NCBI GenBank assembly: GCA_947470515.1
Contig: CANITF010000009.1
Span: 1-64,000 of the forward strand
Origin: Flavobacteriales bacterium
GTDB taxonomy: Bacteria; Bacteroidota; Bacteroidia; Flavobacteriales_D; Crocinitomicaceae
DNA length: 64,000 nucleotides
Direction of reading: 5' to 3'
Both the position numbers and the translations under genes were made by a program. Positions 32,629 to 42,455 of this stretch are shown one piece after another. The notes beneath the pieces were generated by a model, which saw nothing but the letters and a program-made list of their open reading frames with translations, was not told the origin of the DNA and made no database searches. Positions within the stretch are counted from its first letter, which is position 1; every line of letters starts with the position of its first letter.

Positions 32629-34197
32629 ATGAAAATTACAACACTTTTATTTTGTTTTGCGACAGTTACTTCTGTTTTCAGTCAAGGTTATGACATTGAA
32701 TGGGGAGCAATGGAGAATGGAACCGGAAGAATGGTTTCAATTTTACCAAAGGCTGGTAAAGATTTTTATGCCTTAAGATGGTCTGGAGGCTTTTTATTAG
32801 GTTCATATAAGTTTTCCAATCACGAAAATTTTACTGTCACAGCAACAGGAAAATTAGATATGAAAGCTGATGGTGGAATGGCAAATTTCGAAGGTGCTCA
32901 AGTAGTTGGTCAGAAATTAATCGTTTTCCTTTCTGATAAAAAAGAAGGTGCAAATCATTTTTTTATGCAAGAATATGGAAAAGATATGTTGCCAAAAGGT
33001 GCTTCTAAAGAATTGGCACATTATGAATTAGAAAAAGGAAAATCAAAAGGGTTTTTTAATGCAATTAGCTCAAGAGATAATGAATTTTTTGGTGTAGTTT
33101 GGGAAATTCCGGGCAAGAAAGACGAAAAAGATAAATATGGATTTAAAATATTTGATAGTGAATTAAATGAAGTTTCTGATGGTGATTACAAATTGCCTTA
33201 CGAAGGGAAACTATCAACAATAAATCAACATTATCTTTCGAATACGGGTGATTATTTTATCTCAGTAACTGAGTTTGAACCTGCTGAAGAAAAGAAAATT
33301 TTCAAAAATTATTTGAATTACAAAGCAATGCATATTTTGCATATTACGCCAGATGATTTAGAAGATTTTACAATCGATTTAGAAGGAAAAAGAGTCGAAG
33401 CGATGACGATGAATTCCGACAATGACAGAATTTTCACGTTTACTGGAATTTATGGGGATCAAGGAAAAGCTGGTGTAACGGGATTATTTTATATGCGGGC
33501 AAACTTTGACAAACAAGAAATTATTGATGAAGGTTTTGAGAAATTTGGAAAGGATTTTATAACGCAAGATTGGTCTGACCGACAAAAAGAAAAAGCGGAG
33601 AAAAAAGAACAAAAAGGGAAAGGTGAACCACAATTGTACAATTATGTAATGCGGCAAACTGAAGTTTTAAAAGATGGAAGTGTTGTTGGTTCCTTAGAAC
33701 AATACTATGTTGTAGTAAATACTTATCGTGACCCTAAAACTGGAGCTACAACTACAACGTATACGTATTATTACAACGACATCATTGCTTTTAAGGTTGG
33801 TGTTGATGGTGGATTTGATTGGTTGAAAAAACTGAACAAATATCAAGTGTCAACAAATGATGGAGGACCTTATAGTTCGTATGCCCGTTTTGTTGATGAA
33901 GGTAAATTATGTTTTATTTTCAATGACCATGTTAAAAACTATGACGAGCAAGGAAAATTTCTGAATGCAGACAAAACGTACCCGGCAAATTTTGGAAAGA
34001 AAAAGAATGTTGTTGCTATTGTAGAAGTTGATTTAGAAGACGGAGCTATTTCTAGAAAGACGTTCTTCGACCGACAAGAGATAACTGCGTTAGCAGTTCC
34101 TAAAATGTTTCATATCGATTTCAAAACGAATGAAATGTTGCTTTATGCTGTTTATGGTAAAAAAGAACGATTTGGTATTTTGAAGTTTAACGAATAG
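32629..34197 (+). CDS. Hypothetical exported protein
   Basis: 522 aa with a signal peptide (MKITTLLFCFATVTSVFSQG). The mature part is rich in Lys, Asp, Tyr and Phe, and has a charged stretch near residue 320 (DRQKEKAEKKEQKGKG) and a repetitive-strand look suggestive of a beta-propeller (FFGVVWEIPGKKD, RIFTFTGIYGDQGK). I recognise no family motif and no T9SS sorting domain. Located 10 bases after purB; the link is probably only transcriptional. Confidence 0.75.
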   Translation: MKITTLLFCFATVTSVFSQGYDIEWGAMENGTGRMVSILPKAGKDFYALRWSGGFLLGSYKFSNHENFTVTATGKLDMKADGGMANFEGAQVVGQKLIVFLSDKKEGANHFFMQEYGKDMLPKGASKELAHYELEKGKSKGFFNAISSRDNEFFGVVWEIPGKKDEKDKYGFKIFDSELNEVSDGDYKLPYEGKLSTINQHYLSNTGDYFISVTEFEPAEEKKIFKNYLNYKAMHILHITPDDLEDFTIDLEGKRVEAMTMNSDNDRIFTFTGIYGDQGKAGVTGLFYMRANFDKQEIIDEGFEKFGKDFITQDWSDRQKEKAEKKEQKGKGEPQLYNYVMRQTEVLKDGSVVGSLEQYYVVVNTYRDPKTGATTTTYTYYYNDIIAFKVGVDGGFDWLKKLNKYQVSTNDGGPYSSYARFVDEGKLCFIFNDHVKNYDEQGKFLNADKTYPANFGKKKNVVAIVEVDLEDGAISRKTFFDRQEITALAVPKMFHIDFKTNEMLLYAVYGKKERFGILKFNE

Positions 34198-34201
34198 AAA
34201 G

Positions 34202-35797
34202 TTAGCTTCTTTTAACATATCGAAACACCGTTGCAAAAAGCAACCCAAACGCTATAAAAGCAAGGAATTTACCAAGTAAATCACCGAACGTGGAATAAAA
34301 CGTGATGTCATTGTTCAGGTTGATTTTTTGTTTCAAAGCAATTGGTTTCCACCACTTAGATTGTTCCATCACATCACCTTTTTGATTGATAAAACAACTT
34401 GTTCCTGTATTAGCTGAACGCGCAATTGATCTTCTGTTTTCAATTGCCCTTAAACGTGCAAAACTCATATGTTGTTTGTAGCCTGGTGTATTCCCCCACC
34501 AACCATCATTGGTAATGATAAAAATTACTTGGGCTCCTTTTTTACATTGAGTCCCGATGAATTCTCCATAAATAGATTCATAGCAAATCGAAGGAGCAAA
34601 TGTAAATTTAGAAGTCTTTAATACTTTCGGTTCTTTTTCAATTCCAAGTGTTCCTGATGTACCTCCATTATTAATAGAAAATTCTTCCAAAAAAGGAAGC
34701 CAACTCGAAAAAGGTATTTTTTCTACACCTAAAACAAGTTTTGATTTGTGTAAAAAGGTAGAAACATTCTCCTCATCCATCAATAAGGAACTATTGTAAC
34801 TCTCATAAAAACCTGGGCCACCTTCAATTTTTCTTGAAGCATGTGAATGTTTGTTTTTGAAAAACTTTACTGTCGATGCACCAGTATAAAAAGCAATGTT
34901 CCCCCAGCTCTTTTTGCGCAATTTTAAATACTTATAAAACGGTAAAAGATGCAAATCTTCCTCCCAAAAACCAACACTAATAGCTGTTTCTGGTGCGATA
35001 ACAATATCTGTAGATTTGGTGACAATTGGATCAGCTAAATCACACAACTTTTTCAATTGAATGCTAAGTGGGGAGATAAATTTCTCATTGGAAGGATCAA
35101 TATTCGGTTGTAAAACAACTACTTCAATTGGATTGATTTTTTCAGAATAGGAATAATATTGAATTTGTGAAATGCTAATAGGAATAAGTAAAACTGCTAT
35201 TAGTTGGGTGAGTAAAGTACGTTGAATTTTTTTATTTGCCCTCTTTATGATTTTTCCTTCAACTAATTTGTAAACAAGAATATTTGTGATTAACACCCAA
35301 AGTGTTCCGCCTAAAACACCTGTATAAGAATACCATTGCACAAAAGATGGCACAATGGAAAAGTTATTCCCCAAATTTAACCATGGATAGGACAATTCCC
35401 AATGGTAATGGAAATATTCAAATGCAATCCAATATGCGATTAGAGAAAAATATCCAATTTTTGAACCCAGTTTTTTCTTCGTTAAATGGAACAACAAAAA
35501 TGTAATCGACATCAATAAAGCATTTAAGGTAAAAGCCATTATTGCACCTCCTAAATCAGCGTTCCAAATCCACCAAGTTGTTCCAATATTGAAGATGAAA
35601 AAAACAATATAGGCATGAATAAATACTTTGCCAGAACGGTATTTCTTCTGACTGATGTTGTTTTCAATCATTAAAAGTGGAACCCATGAAAGAAAAACCA
35701 AAGGAGTTAGACTTCCTGTAAATGGAAAAGAAACTATCATCAATAAGCCTGAAAGAATACTAAAAAGATAACGGTGTTTCTTGGTAAAATTTATCAT
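34202..35797 (-). CDS. lnt: Apolipoprotein N-acyltransferase
   Basis: 531 aa, inner membrane. Adds the third acyl chain to lipoproteins. Six or so N-terminal membrane segments (LFSILSGLLMIVSFPF to VLITNILVYKL) precede a nitrilase-type domain from about residue 225, with the triad Glu in VIAPETAIS, Lys in LHKSKLVLGVEKIPF and Cys in PSICYESIYG. A last membrane segment (GKFLAFIAFGLLFATVF) closes the protein. Many lipoproteins in the window could be its substrates. Confidence 0.94.
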   Translation of the reverse strand: MINFTKKHRYLFSILSGLLMIVSFPFTGSLTPLVFLSWVPLLMIENNISQKKYRSGKVFIHAYIVFFIFNIGTTWWIWNADLGGAIMAFTLNALLMSITFLLFHLTKKKLGSKIGYFSLIAYWIAFEYFHYHWELSYPWLNLGNNFSIVPSFVQWYSYTGVLGGTLWVLITNILVYKLVEGKIIKRANKKIQRTLLTQLIAVLLIPISISQIQYYSYSEKINPIEVVVLQPNIDPSNEKFISPLSIQLKKLCDLADPIVTKSTDIVIAPETAISVGFWEEDLHLLPFYKYLKLRKKSWGNIAFYTGASTVKFFKNKHSHASRKIEGGPGFYESYNSSLLMDEENVSTFLHKSKLVLGVEKIPFSSWLPFLEEFSINNGGTSGTLGIEKEPKVLKTSKFTFAPSICYESIYGEFIGTQCKKGAQVIFIITNDGWWGNTPGYKQHMSFARLRAIENRRSIARSANTGTSCFINQKGDVMEQSKWWKPIALKQKINLNNDITFYSTFGDLLGKFLAFIAFGLLFATVFRYVKRS

Positions 35798-35831
35798 GGG
35801 CTAAATTTATATCAAAAAAATCAGAAAGGCA

Positions 35832-35864
35832 TAAAAAAAGGGCCGACTATTAAAGTCGACCCTT
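35832..35864 (-). terminator. Rho-independent terminator of the OmpA-family gene
   Basis: An 11-bp stem (35838-35848 with 35854-35864, one mismatch) with loop ATTAA-type is followed on the minus strand by seven T. It lies 20 bases past the stop codon. Confidence 0.85.
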
Positions 35865-35883
35865 ATAAAACTATAAGTGATTC

Positions 35884-38424
35884 TTATTTAAAAATGATTT
35901 TCATTTCCACACGTCTGTTTTTCTGACGTCCTTCAGGTGTATCATTTGTTGCAATTGGCATTGTTTCACCGAAGAACAATGTGTTCAATCTACTTGCATC
36001 AATTCCTTTATAAACCATGAATGCTTTAACAGCCTCAGAACGTTTCTTAGAAAGAATCAAGTTTTTCTGATCATCACCAACATTATCTGTGTGACCTGAA
36101 ATTTGTAGTCCCCAAGCAGTTTTCTTCATTAATACACCAGCTAACTCAGTTAACGAAGGAATAGAAGAAGATTTAATGATGTCTTTTCCAGTTTCAAATT
36201 CTAAGTTGTCGAAAGCCATTTTCAAGATTTCTTCAACTTCTTTTTCAATTACAGGACAACCTTTGTTTGAAATAGGTCCTGGAGTCGCTGGACAATCATC
36301 ATCTTTGTCTAACACACCATCATTATCAGTGTCTTGGAATGGACAACCTTTGTTTTTAATTGGACCCGCAAGATTTGGACAATCATCGTTTTTGTCTAAT
36401 AATCCGTCATTATCTGTATCTGGCCATGGACAACCTTTGTTCTCTTTTGGTCCATAAACTTCAGGACAGTCATCTAAGAAATCAAAAATTCCATCTTTAT
36501 CAGTATCTGGACATCCTTGATTCACAAGAGGACCAGCGACATCTGGACAAGCATCTTCGTCATCTTTAATTCCGTCACCATCTGTGTCTGGACAACCTCT
36601 AAATGCTACTAAACCTGGAGTGTCTGGACAGTCATCATTGGGGTCAATGATGCCATCATTATCTCTATCTGGGCAACCTTTAAATTTAGCATCTCCAGCA
36701 AGATCTGGACATAAATCATCTTTGTCTGGAATTTTGTCGCCGTCTTTATCTGGACAACCTTGGAATTCAGCCAAACCAGCTTCTTGTGGACAATAATCTT
36801 CAATGTCTTTTATTCCATCACTATCGGAATCAGGACATCCTTTAAATGCCCAAACTCCTGGTATAATTTTACATTCGTCCACCTTGTCTGAAACTTTATC
36901 ACCATCCATATCTTCTGGTTCAGTGTAAAGAATTGGAACACGAAGCCCTGCGTATACCATTCCTCCATTAATTTTTTTGCCAGAAGCGAAAAGGAGACCG
37001 AAATCATTTACTCCAACTGTCAAAGGTCCTAAACGGGTTCCGATTCCAGCTTTGAATCCTGAATAACCATTATAAGATAAAGGTAAATGCAATCCAAACC
37101 AAGCATGATCTAAACTTGGAGTAACGGTTATTTGATTAGGAACACGAACACGATGAGGATTGTTTCTATTTTGAACGCTTATCATTCCAGTAGCATTCAC
37201 ATAAAATACTTTCCAAATATGGTAATCTAATTGTAAACTAACAGCTGTTGGAAGTTGCATGAAAAATGTTGAACCTGCATCTTCTTTTGCAGTCCAATCT
37301 GCATCATTTTGTATTAAACTATCAATTGTACCGTCAACAGCAACAATTGAAGTGTCTCCTTTAAAAACTGTTCTGAAATTGAAAAACTTATCAGTATTTA
37401 CTGAGAAGTCTCTGCTTAATCCTCCTTTAGCAAATTTCATCCCTCCAATATCTAGAATAGAAACACCAGCTCTAATTTTATACTTCTCTTTATCTTGTCT
37501 CCAGATGTTTGTTTCACCATCCATGTCATATTTGTACTCTTTCCAGTCTGGACGCCATTCGTAAACAAAACCGAGGTCTAAACCTAAACCGAATTTTGAA
37601 GCTACAGGAGGCATCCCACCAGTAGAATTACTTGTACCAAGATCTTCAAGCATTCCAGTTGAATGACCATAAGATATATCTCCAGATAAATGTTGCAAAG
37701 AATCTTGATTGTAAACATTGTACTGAAAATTGTTGGTGTGCATGTAGGCAGCGGCAAAACCTGTCAAGTATTTTGCTTTACCACCAGCTTTCATAAAATG
37801 CTCACCATCGTCTTTTATAACTTGAGAATACACAAAACCATATTCAGCCCATGTTAAGTGATTGACGTTTAATAATTTTTCATTCCATTGTTGATTCCAC
37901 AAAGATGAAATATCCCAATCCTTTTCTAAAAGGGTTGCTAATTTTGGATCAATATCATCAATGTTTGTAATTGAACGAACCTTTACAGCTAAACCAATTG
38001 CAATAGTAGGCTTGATATGAAACATGAAATTTAAAACGTCAACTTGCACATTGTTATATATTCCTAAAACTTTGGTCGAGTTAGCGTCATAAGATCGCTT
38101 TATATAACGATCCATAAAAGTGCTATCTGGGCTGATCCAATCATTATATGGGTTTGGAGTAGGTTTATCACTTCCGAACGATTTCGTCCACCATTTTGGC
38201 ATATCAGCAGTGGTGAAAGACATTGCATTATTCCATGCAGCTCCGCTGAAACTTGTCAAATTAACATCAACAACAAAACGGCTATCTACGAAGCTTGCAG
38301 GTTGGATATCAGTACCCATGACGCCTGAATAGTTGCTGCCATAGATGCCTAAATAGTTTTGTGAACTTACTTGAAAAACAAGTGAAACACTAAAAAACAA
38401 AATTGCTTTTTGGATAATTCTCAT
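35884..38424 (-). CDS. OmpA-family protein with barrel domain and thrombospondin type 3 repeats
   Basis: 846 aa: signal peptide (ending VFQVSSQ), a DUF5723-like outer-membrane barrel over about residues 25-505, eight or so calcium-binding thrombospondin type 3 repeats (about 510-735; CPDTDGDGIKDDEDACPD pattern), and a C-terminal OmpA domain (about 740-846; LQISGHTDNVGDDQKN, KKRSEAVKAFMVYKG, GRQKNRRVEMKI) that binds peptidoglycan. The Ca-stabilised rod would span from the outer membrane to the cell wall. It ends in a strong terminator and is preceded by a gene of unknown function 10 bases away, likely the same operon. Confidence 0.92.
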   Translation of the reverse strand: MRIIQKAILFFSVSLVFQVSSQNYLGIYGSNYSGVMGTDIQPASFVDSRFVVDVNLTSFSGAAWNNAMSFTTADMPKWWTKSFGSDKPTPNPYNDWISPDSTFMDRYIKRSYDANSTKVLGIYNNVQVDVLNFMFHIKPTIAIGLAVKVRSITNIDDIDPKLATLLEKDWDISSLWNQQWNEKLLNVNHLTWAEYGFVYSQVIKDDGEHFMKAGGKAKYLTGFAAAYMHTNNFQYNVYNQDSLQHLSGDISYGHSTGMLEDLGTSNSTGGMPPVASKFGLGLDLGFVYEWRPDWKEYKYDMDGETNIWRQDKEKYKIRAGVSILDIGGMKFAKGGLSRDFSVNTDKFFNFRTVFKGDTSIVAVDGTIDSLIQNDADWTAKEDAGSTFFMQLPTAVSLQLDYHIWKVFYVNATGMISVQNRNNPHRVRVPNQITVTPSLDHAWFGLHLPLSYNGYSGFKAGIGTRLGPLTVGVNDFGLLFASGKKINGGMVYAGLRVPILYTEPEDMDGDKVSDKVDECKIIPGVWAFKGCPDSDSDGIKDIEDYCPQEAGLAEFQGCPDKDGDKIPDKDDLCPDLAGDAKFKGCPDRDNDGIIDPNDDCPDTPGLVAFRGCPDTDGDGIKDDEDACPDVAGPLVNQGCPDTDKDGIFDFLDDCPEVYGPKENKGCPWPDTDNDGLLDKNDDCPNLAGPIKNKGCPFQDTDNDGVLDKDDDCPATPGPISNKGCPVIEKEVEEILKMAFDNLEFETGKDIIKSSSIPSLTELAGVLMKKTAWGLQISGHTDNVGDDQKNLILSKKRSEAVKAFMVYKGIDASRLNTLFFGETMPIATNDTPEGRQKNRRVEMKIIFK

Positions 38425-38434
38425 AAAGTGAAGT

Positions 38435-40606
38435 TTAAAGTTTTAATTTGTATTGTATCAAATAGTTATCGACTATCGTTGTCAGAATTAAATTACCATC
38501 TGCCCAATTGAGCATGCTTTTTTTCATTCCTTCAAACGATTGGTCGAGTAGTTTCTCACCATTTAGTTGGTATAAATATACATTATTTTCCAAACCATCA
38601 ATAAGTGAAACATAAGTTCGTCCATTTATTGTTTGAACATCACTGTATTCAATGTCTGTGAAATCTGTATTTGTTGTGCCCAATTGTAAGCCTAACGAAC
38701 TAAAAACAGAAATGGTTTGATTGCTACTATTTATTAAAAAGCTTTCCTTTCTCCCGGTTGCAGTTTTAATTAATTTTCCAGAAAGAGTTGAATTCATGGT
38801 ATGTTTGTTTCCTTTTTGATCGAGGTACATTAAATTTCCACTTTCTTTGGTAAACAAGAATAATTCATTCGATTTGGTAAAAGATTGGCTTTCGCCTGGT
38901 AAATTGAATGATCTAAATTCTTTTTTACCATTGGCGTCAATCATTTTAAAAAGTGATTTAGAATGTGCTCCAAAAAATAATTTATTTTGACTCACCCACG
39001 CATCGATAGGTGCACTTATATCACTCATATTTGTTTTTATACTCCCTTGTAATGTTCCTTTAGAATTATACATAATCAAATTGCCACTTTGATCAGGGTA
39101 AACTAAGTACATTTTATTTTTCCATTTATAATGCGTTGCAATCTGCGAAGGAGTTTTTCCTCCTAAGTTTATAGATCCTCCAAATACATATGACCCTTGT
39201 TTGTCTAGTAAATGAATAGAATTTTTACATGTAATTAGAAGAAGTTGAAATTCTTCAATATAGGTAATAGAACCAATTGCTTTTGAATTTAAGTTTTTAA
39301 CCCATGCTGGCTTTCCATTGATATAATACATTAATTCACCTGTTGCTGTTAAAACTGCAGCATTGCCTTTTCCATCAAAAGAAATAAAATCTTGAATTAC
39401 GGCATCAACACTAATTGTTAATGTTTCACCATTTGCAATAACAATTTGTGCGTCTTCGCTTTGGTGAACCATTAATTGCGTTTCTAAAATTTTTGATTTA
39501 TAAATTGTCCTGCTTGATTTTTGTTTTGAGTTTACTATTCTCTCAGAAACTCGAGCTGGTAGGCCATCGTATAAAAACGCCAACGCTGGCGGATTAGAAG
39601 ACAATGTATTACCAAGCTTATTTTGAGCAATAATTTCTTCACAAGCAGATTGATCTTCTGAGATAACAACATAATCATTCATCGAATAGACATAAAAACC
39701 AGTTGAACTTCGGCTCGGAAAGTCTTTTGTTAATTGCACATTTTCAAAAAATGCATGTGATTCATTCTCTGCATCTTTCTTGAGGTAATCACACAAAACA
39801 TTTATAGGATCTTGACCTGTTATAAAATCAGTGAAAAGCACTTTGATACCTTTGAAATCGATTGTTACATAGCCTTTGCTTACCCATTTCGACATGACAT
39901 TAATTCTGAAAATCGAATCCGTGCTTTTAGCATATTCCTTTTCCATGAAATGATAATCTGTAATATTTTTAGGCAAAACAGAAGAAAACAACTCTTGATC
40001 TACCACTTGATTTCCAAGGATTTTTTTATCATTTTTTGTGTGAAATTCAATAGTATTCGCACCTTTAAAATAGATTTCTTGGAGCGATGGAATTTCTGAA
40101 TTAAAATCAATTAATGCAGCGCTTGATTTTCTATCGAAGGTAAACCAATTTTCTTGCGCCGTTGTTGTGAAATTAGATTCATGAAAGTACAAGTAATTCT
40201 TGTTAAACTCAATTTTGTAGTTCGTGATTTTAAAAGATTTCAAACCATCTGTTTCGAATTTCAGACCACCTTTTCGAAGTAATTCAATTACTTTGTTCTT
40301 ATTCCAATGATACTTTGATTCAATTAAAAAATGCCTCCGTTCTGCACTTATATAGATTGATTTTTCATCCTTTATAAAGGGCAATAGTGAATTTATTATT
40401 TCGTGGTTTTTAGGATTTGTTTTGAAAGGAATTGCATTTAAATCCACCTCTGCCTTCCTATTGATTATCAATAATTGATGATCTTCTTTTCCAAAAAGAT
40501 AAGAAGGCGATAAGGCATCTTTTTTATCAATTAGATCAACTGCTACAAAGCCAATCCAAAATAGACTTATTATTCCTAAAGAAATTAAAAGGTAACGTGC
40601 TCGCAT
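38435..40606 (-). CDS. Hypothetical membrane-anchored protein with propeller-like C-terminus
   Basis: 723 aa. One membrane segment near the N-terminus (YLLISLGIISLFWIGFVAVDL) puts the rest outside the cytoplasm. The C-terminal half repeats blade-like strands (GKGNAAVLTATGELMYYIN, LLLITCKNSIHLLDKQG, LILTTIVDNYLIQYKL) suggesting a beta-propeller. No family is recognised. It lies 10 bases upstream of the OmpA-family gene on the same strand, so both may act in the envelope. A -7-like box (TAATTTTG, 40623-40630) sits 16 bases before its ATG. Confidence 0.75.
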   Translation of the reverse strand: MRARYLLISLGIISLFWIGFVAVDLIDKKDALSPSYLFGKEDHQLLIINRKAEVDLNAIPFKTNPKNHEIINSLLPFIKDEKSIYISAERRHFLIESKYHWNKNKVIELLRKGGLKFETDGLKSFKITNYKIEFNKNYLYFHESNFTTTAQENWFTFDRKSSAALIDFNSEIPSLQEIYFKGANTIEFHTKNDKKILGNQVVDQELFSSVLPKNITDYHFMEKEYAKSTDSIFRINVMSKWVSKGYVTIDFKGIKVLFTDFITGQDPINVLCDYLKKDAENESHAFFENVQLTKDFPSRSSTGFYVYSMNDYVVISEDQSACEEIIAQNKLGNTLSSNPPALAFLYDGLPARVSERIVNSKQKSSRTIYKSKILETQLMVHQSEDAQIVIANGETLTISVDAVIQDFISFDGKGNAAVLTATGELMYYINGKPAWVKNLNSKAIGSITYIEEFQLLLITCKNSIHLLDKQGSYVFGGSINLGGKTPSQIATHYKWKNKMYLVYPDQSGNLIMYNSKGTLQGSIKTNMSDISAPIDAWVSQNKLFFGAHSKSLFKMIDANGKKEFRSFNLPGESQSFTKSNELFLFTKESGNLMYLDQKGNKHTMNSTLSGKLIKTATGRKESFLINSSNQTISVFSSLGLQLGTTNTDFTDIEYSDVQTINGRTYVSLIDGLENNVYLYQLNGEKLLDQSFEGMKKSMLNWADGNLILTTIVDNYLIQYKLKL

Positions 40607-40686
40607 GGTGATTCAATTTATCCAAAATTAGCAGTTTAAATTGCAAAATTTGAGCTTCAAAATTATTTAAATCAACAATGATTTGT

Positions 40687-41295
40687 TTACTCAAATAATG
40701 AAAGTTGATGAGGAGCTAGTAAGGTAAAAGACATTCGGTGATGCACAGTTGGACCATATTTCTGAATCGCTGCTCTATGCGCAATTGTTGGATAACCTTT
40801 ATTTTGTTTCCATGAATAAGCTGAAAACTCTTCGTTCAACCTTTCCATATATTCGTCTCTATATGTTTTTGCCAATATTGAAGCAGCCGCAATATTTAAA
40901 TATTTTCCATCACCTTTTATAATGCATTCATGAGGTATATTGGAATAAGGCTTAAAACGATTCCCATCAATTAATAATAATTCGGGCATTATTTTTAATT
41001 GTTCAACGGCACGATGCATGGCAAGAAAACTGCCTTGTAAGATGTTGATTTCATCAATTTCTTCTGGTGAAACAAAAGCTACACCAAATGCTATCGCTTC
41101 TTTTTCAATTATAGGTCGCAACAATTCTCGGTGTTTTTCACTTACTTTTTTAGAATCATTTAATAAAGGATGATAAAAATCTTTCGGTAAAATTACTGAT
41201 GCAGCAACAACTGGTCCGGCTAAACAGCCCCGTCCTGCTTCATCGCAACCGGCTTCAATTTTGTGCTCGTCGAAAAATGATAAAAGTTTAAACAT
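40687..41295 (-). CDS. rnhB: Ribonuclease HII
   Basis: 202 aa. Removes ribonucleotides and RNA primers from DNA hybrids. Catalytic acidic residues lie in [17 protein letters not shown] (Asp-Glu pair, residues ~18-19), LLIDGNRF (Asp ~109) and the later D in AKTYRDEYM. The KKVSEKHRE motif and basic C-terminus ([11 protein letters not shown]) fit the family. Monocistronic by appearance. Confidence 0.96.
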   Translation of the reverse strand: MFKLLSFFDEHKIEAGCDEAGRGCLAGPVVAASVILPKDFYHPLLNDSKKVSEKHRELLRPIIEKEAIAFGVAFVSPEEIDEINILQGSFLAMHRAVEQLKIMPELLLIDGNRFKPYSNIPHECIIKGDGKYLNIAAASILAKTYRDEYMERLNEEFSAYSWKQNKGYPTIAHRAAIQKYGPTVHHRMSFTLLAPHQLSLFE

Positions 41296-41390
41296 CAGAA
41301 AACAAAATTGGCAAAAAAATTGTACATTAGCTTTCAGATGTTAATACAACTTTTTAAACACAACTATCGTCTACCTAAAAAACAAACAAT

Positions 41391-41762
41391 ATGAGAACAT
41401 TATTTTTATCAGTTTTAGCAGTCGTAAGCATGGTTACAATCTCTTATGCACAAGACGTTACTAGTGCAACTGCACAATCAAAAACTGAATTAATTTCAAG
41501 TAAAAAAACTGGTGATTATTCTTTTATTCTAGGAAATAAATTATCTGCTGATGAAGTAGCAAAAAATGCTCAGTACTATGTTCATTATTTTACAGTTGAT
41601 TATTCTGAAAAAACAAATGAAGCAAAAATAACCATGATAGAGAATGATGAAAAAACAAGACACGTTGCTGTCCGGTTTTTAACAGCTTGTGGTATTCAAA
41701 ATGTAATTATCGATGGTAGAACTATTTCAACTGAAGAGTTCTATATTAATTTCATGAAATAA
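41391..41762 (+). CDS. Small exported hypothetical protein
   Basis: 123 aa with signal peptide (MRTLFLSVLAVVSMVTISYAQ). The mature ~100 residues are predicted alpha/beta (YYVHYFTVDYSEKTNEAKIT, VAVRFLTACGIQNVIIDGR). One Cys, no known motif. Single gene between a divergent rnhB and its own strong terminator. Confidence 0.75.
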   Translation: MRTLFLSVLAVVSMVTISYAQDVTSATAQSKTELISSKKTGDYSFILGNKLSADEVAKNAQYYVHYFTVDYSEKTNEAKITMIENDEKTRHVAVRFLTACGIQNVIIDGRTISTEEFYINFMK

Positions 41763-41780
41763 GAAAAATTTGATTTTTTG

Positions 41781-41815
41781 AAGGTCATTCGTCAGCTGAC
41801 GGATGACCTTTTTTG
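41781..41815 (+). terminator. Rho-independent terminator
   Basis: A 14-bp stem AAGGTCATTCGTCA / TGACGGATGACCTT (41781-41794 with 41797-41810, one G-U type mismatch) runs into TTTT. It ends the transcript of the gene at 41391. Confidence 0.88.
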
Positions 41816-41884
41816 CTTTTTACATGACCTTAGTCATTGTATTGTTACAATAAACGATGCATCTTTGCTCAAAAATCTAAAAAA

Positions 41885-42370
41885 ATGAAAAAATTATTAT
41901 TTATTGCAAGTTTGGCTTTTGTCGCAGTTTCTTGTGGTAACAAGGAAAAAATCGAAGATCAATCAATAGAGCTGGGGAAAAGTTATGGTCCAATTAAAAT
42001 TGATACTTCAAAAGCAATTTCAGTAAGTCAAATGTTAAAGTCATTTGAAGGGAAAACAAAGGAAATGGAATTTACTATTTTTACTGAAATTTCAGAGGTA
42101 TGTTCGAAAGCAGGATGTTGGATAAATATTCCAGTTGAAAACGGTGATCCAATCATGGTTCGTTTTAAAGACCATTTTACCATACCCCCTAAAACAAAAA
42201 AATGCACTGAAGTATATATACATGGAATGGCACATTGGGATACTGTAAGTGTCGAGCTTTTACAACATTTTGCTGAAGATGCAGGGAAAAGTAAAGAAGA
42301 AATTGCAAAAATTACCGAACCTAAATTCGAATTAGGTTTTGAAGCAGATGGTATTGTTCTGAAAAAATAA
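41885..42370 (+). CDS. DUF4920 lipoprotein
   Basis: 161 aa from the ATG at 41885; an upstream TTG start would hide the lipoprotein signal MKKLLFIASLAFVAVSCGN, whose lipobox gives Cys17. The mature part has the DUF4920 pattern: EISEVCSKAGCWINIPVENG with two Cys, then MVRFKDHFTIPPK and VYIHGMAHWDTV. Relatives show an OB-like fold resembling periplasmic metal- or ligand-binding proteins; function unknown. It has its own terminator and precedes mnmH. Confidence 0.85.
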   Translation: MKKLLFIASLAFVAVSCGNKEKIEDQSIELGKSYGPIKIDTSKAISVSQMLKSFEGKTKEMEFTIFTEISEVCSKAGCWINIPVENGDPIMVRFKDHFTIPPKTKKCTEVYIHGMAHWDTVSVELLQHFAEDAGKSKEEIAKITEPKFELGFEADGIVLKK

Positions 42371-42389
42371 ATAGTAAATAATTTAATGG

Positions 42390-42418
42390 AAGCAGGTTAT
42401 TTATATCCTGCTTTTTTT
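42390..42418 (+). terminator. Rho-independent terminator after the DUF4920 gene
   Basis: AAGCAGG (42390-42396) pairs with CCTGCTT (42407-42413) and is followed by a run of T. The stem is short, so efficiency is uncertain. Confidence 0.65.
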
Positions 42419-42455
42419 GTTGGAGATTATCGAAGGTTTGAAGTAACTTTACATT

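Noticed and set aside
36176-36796. Plus-strand frames opposite the thrombospondin type 3 repeats
   Set aside because: Repetitive shadow translations of the Asp/Gly-rich repeat DNA.
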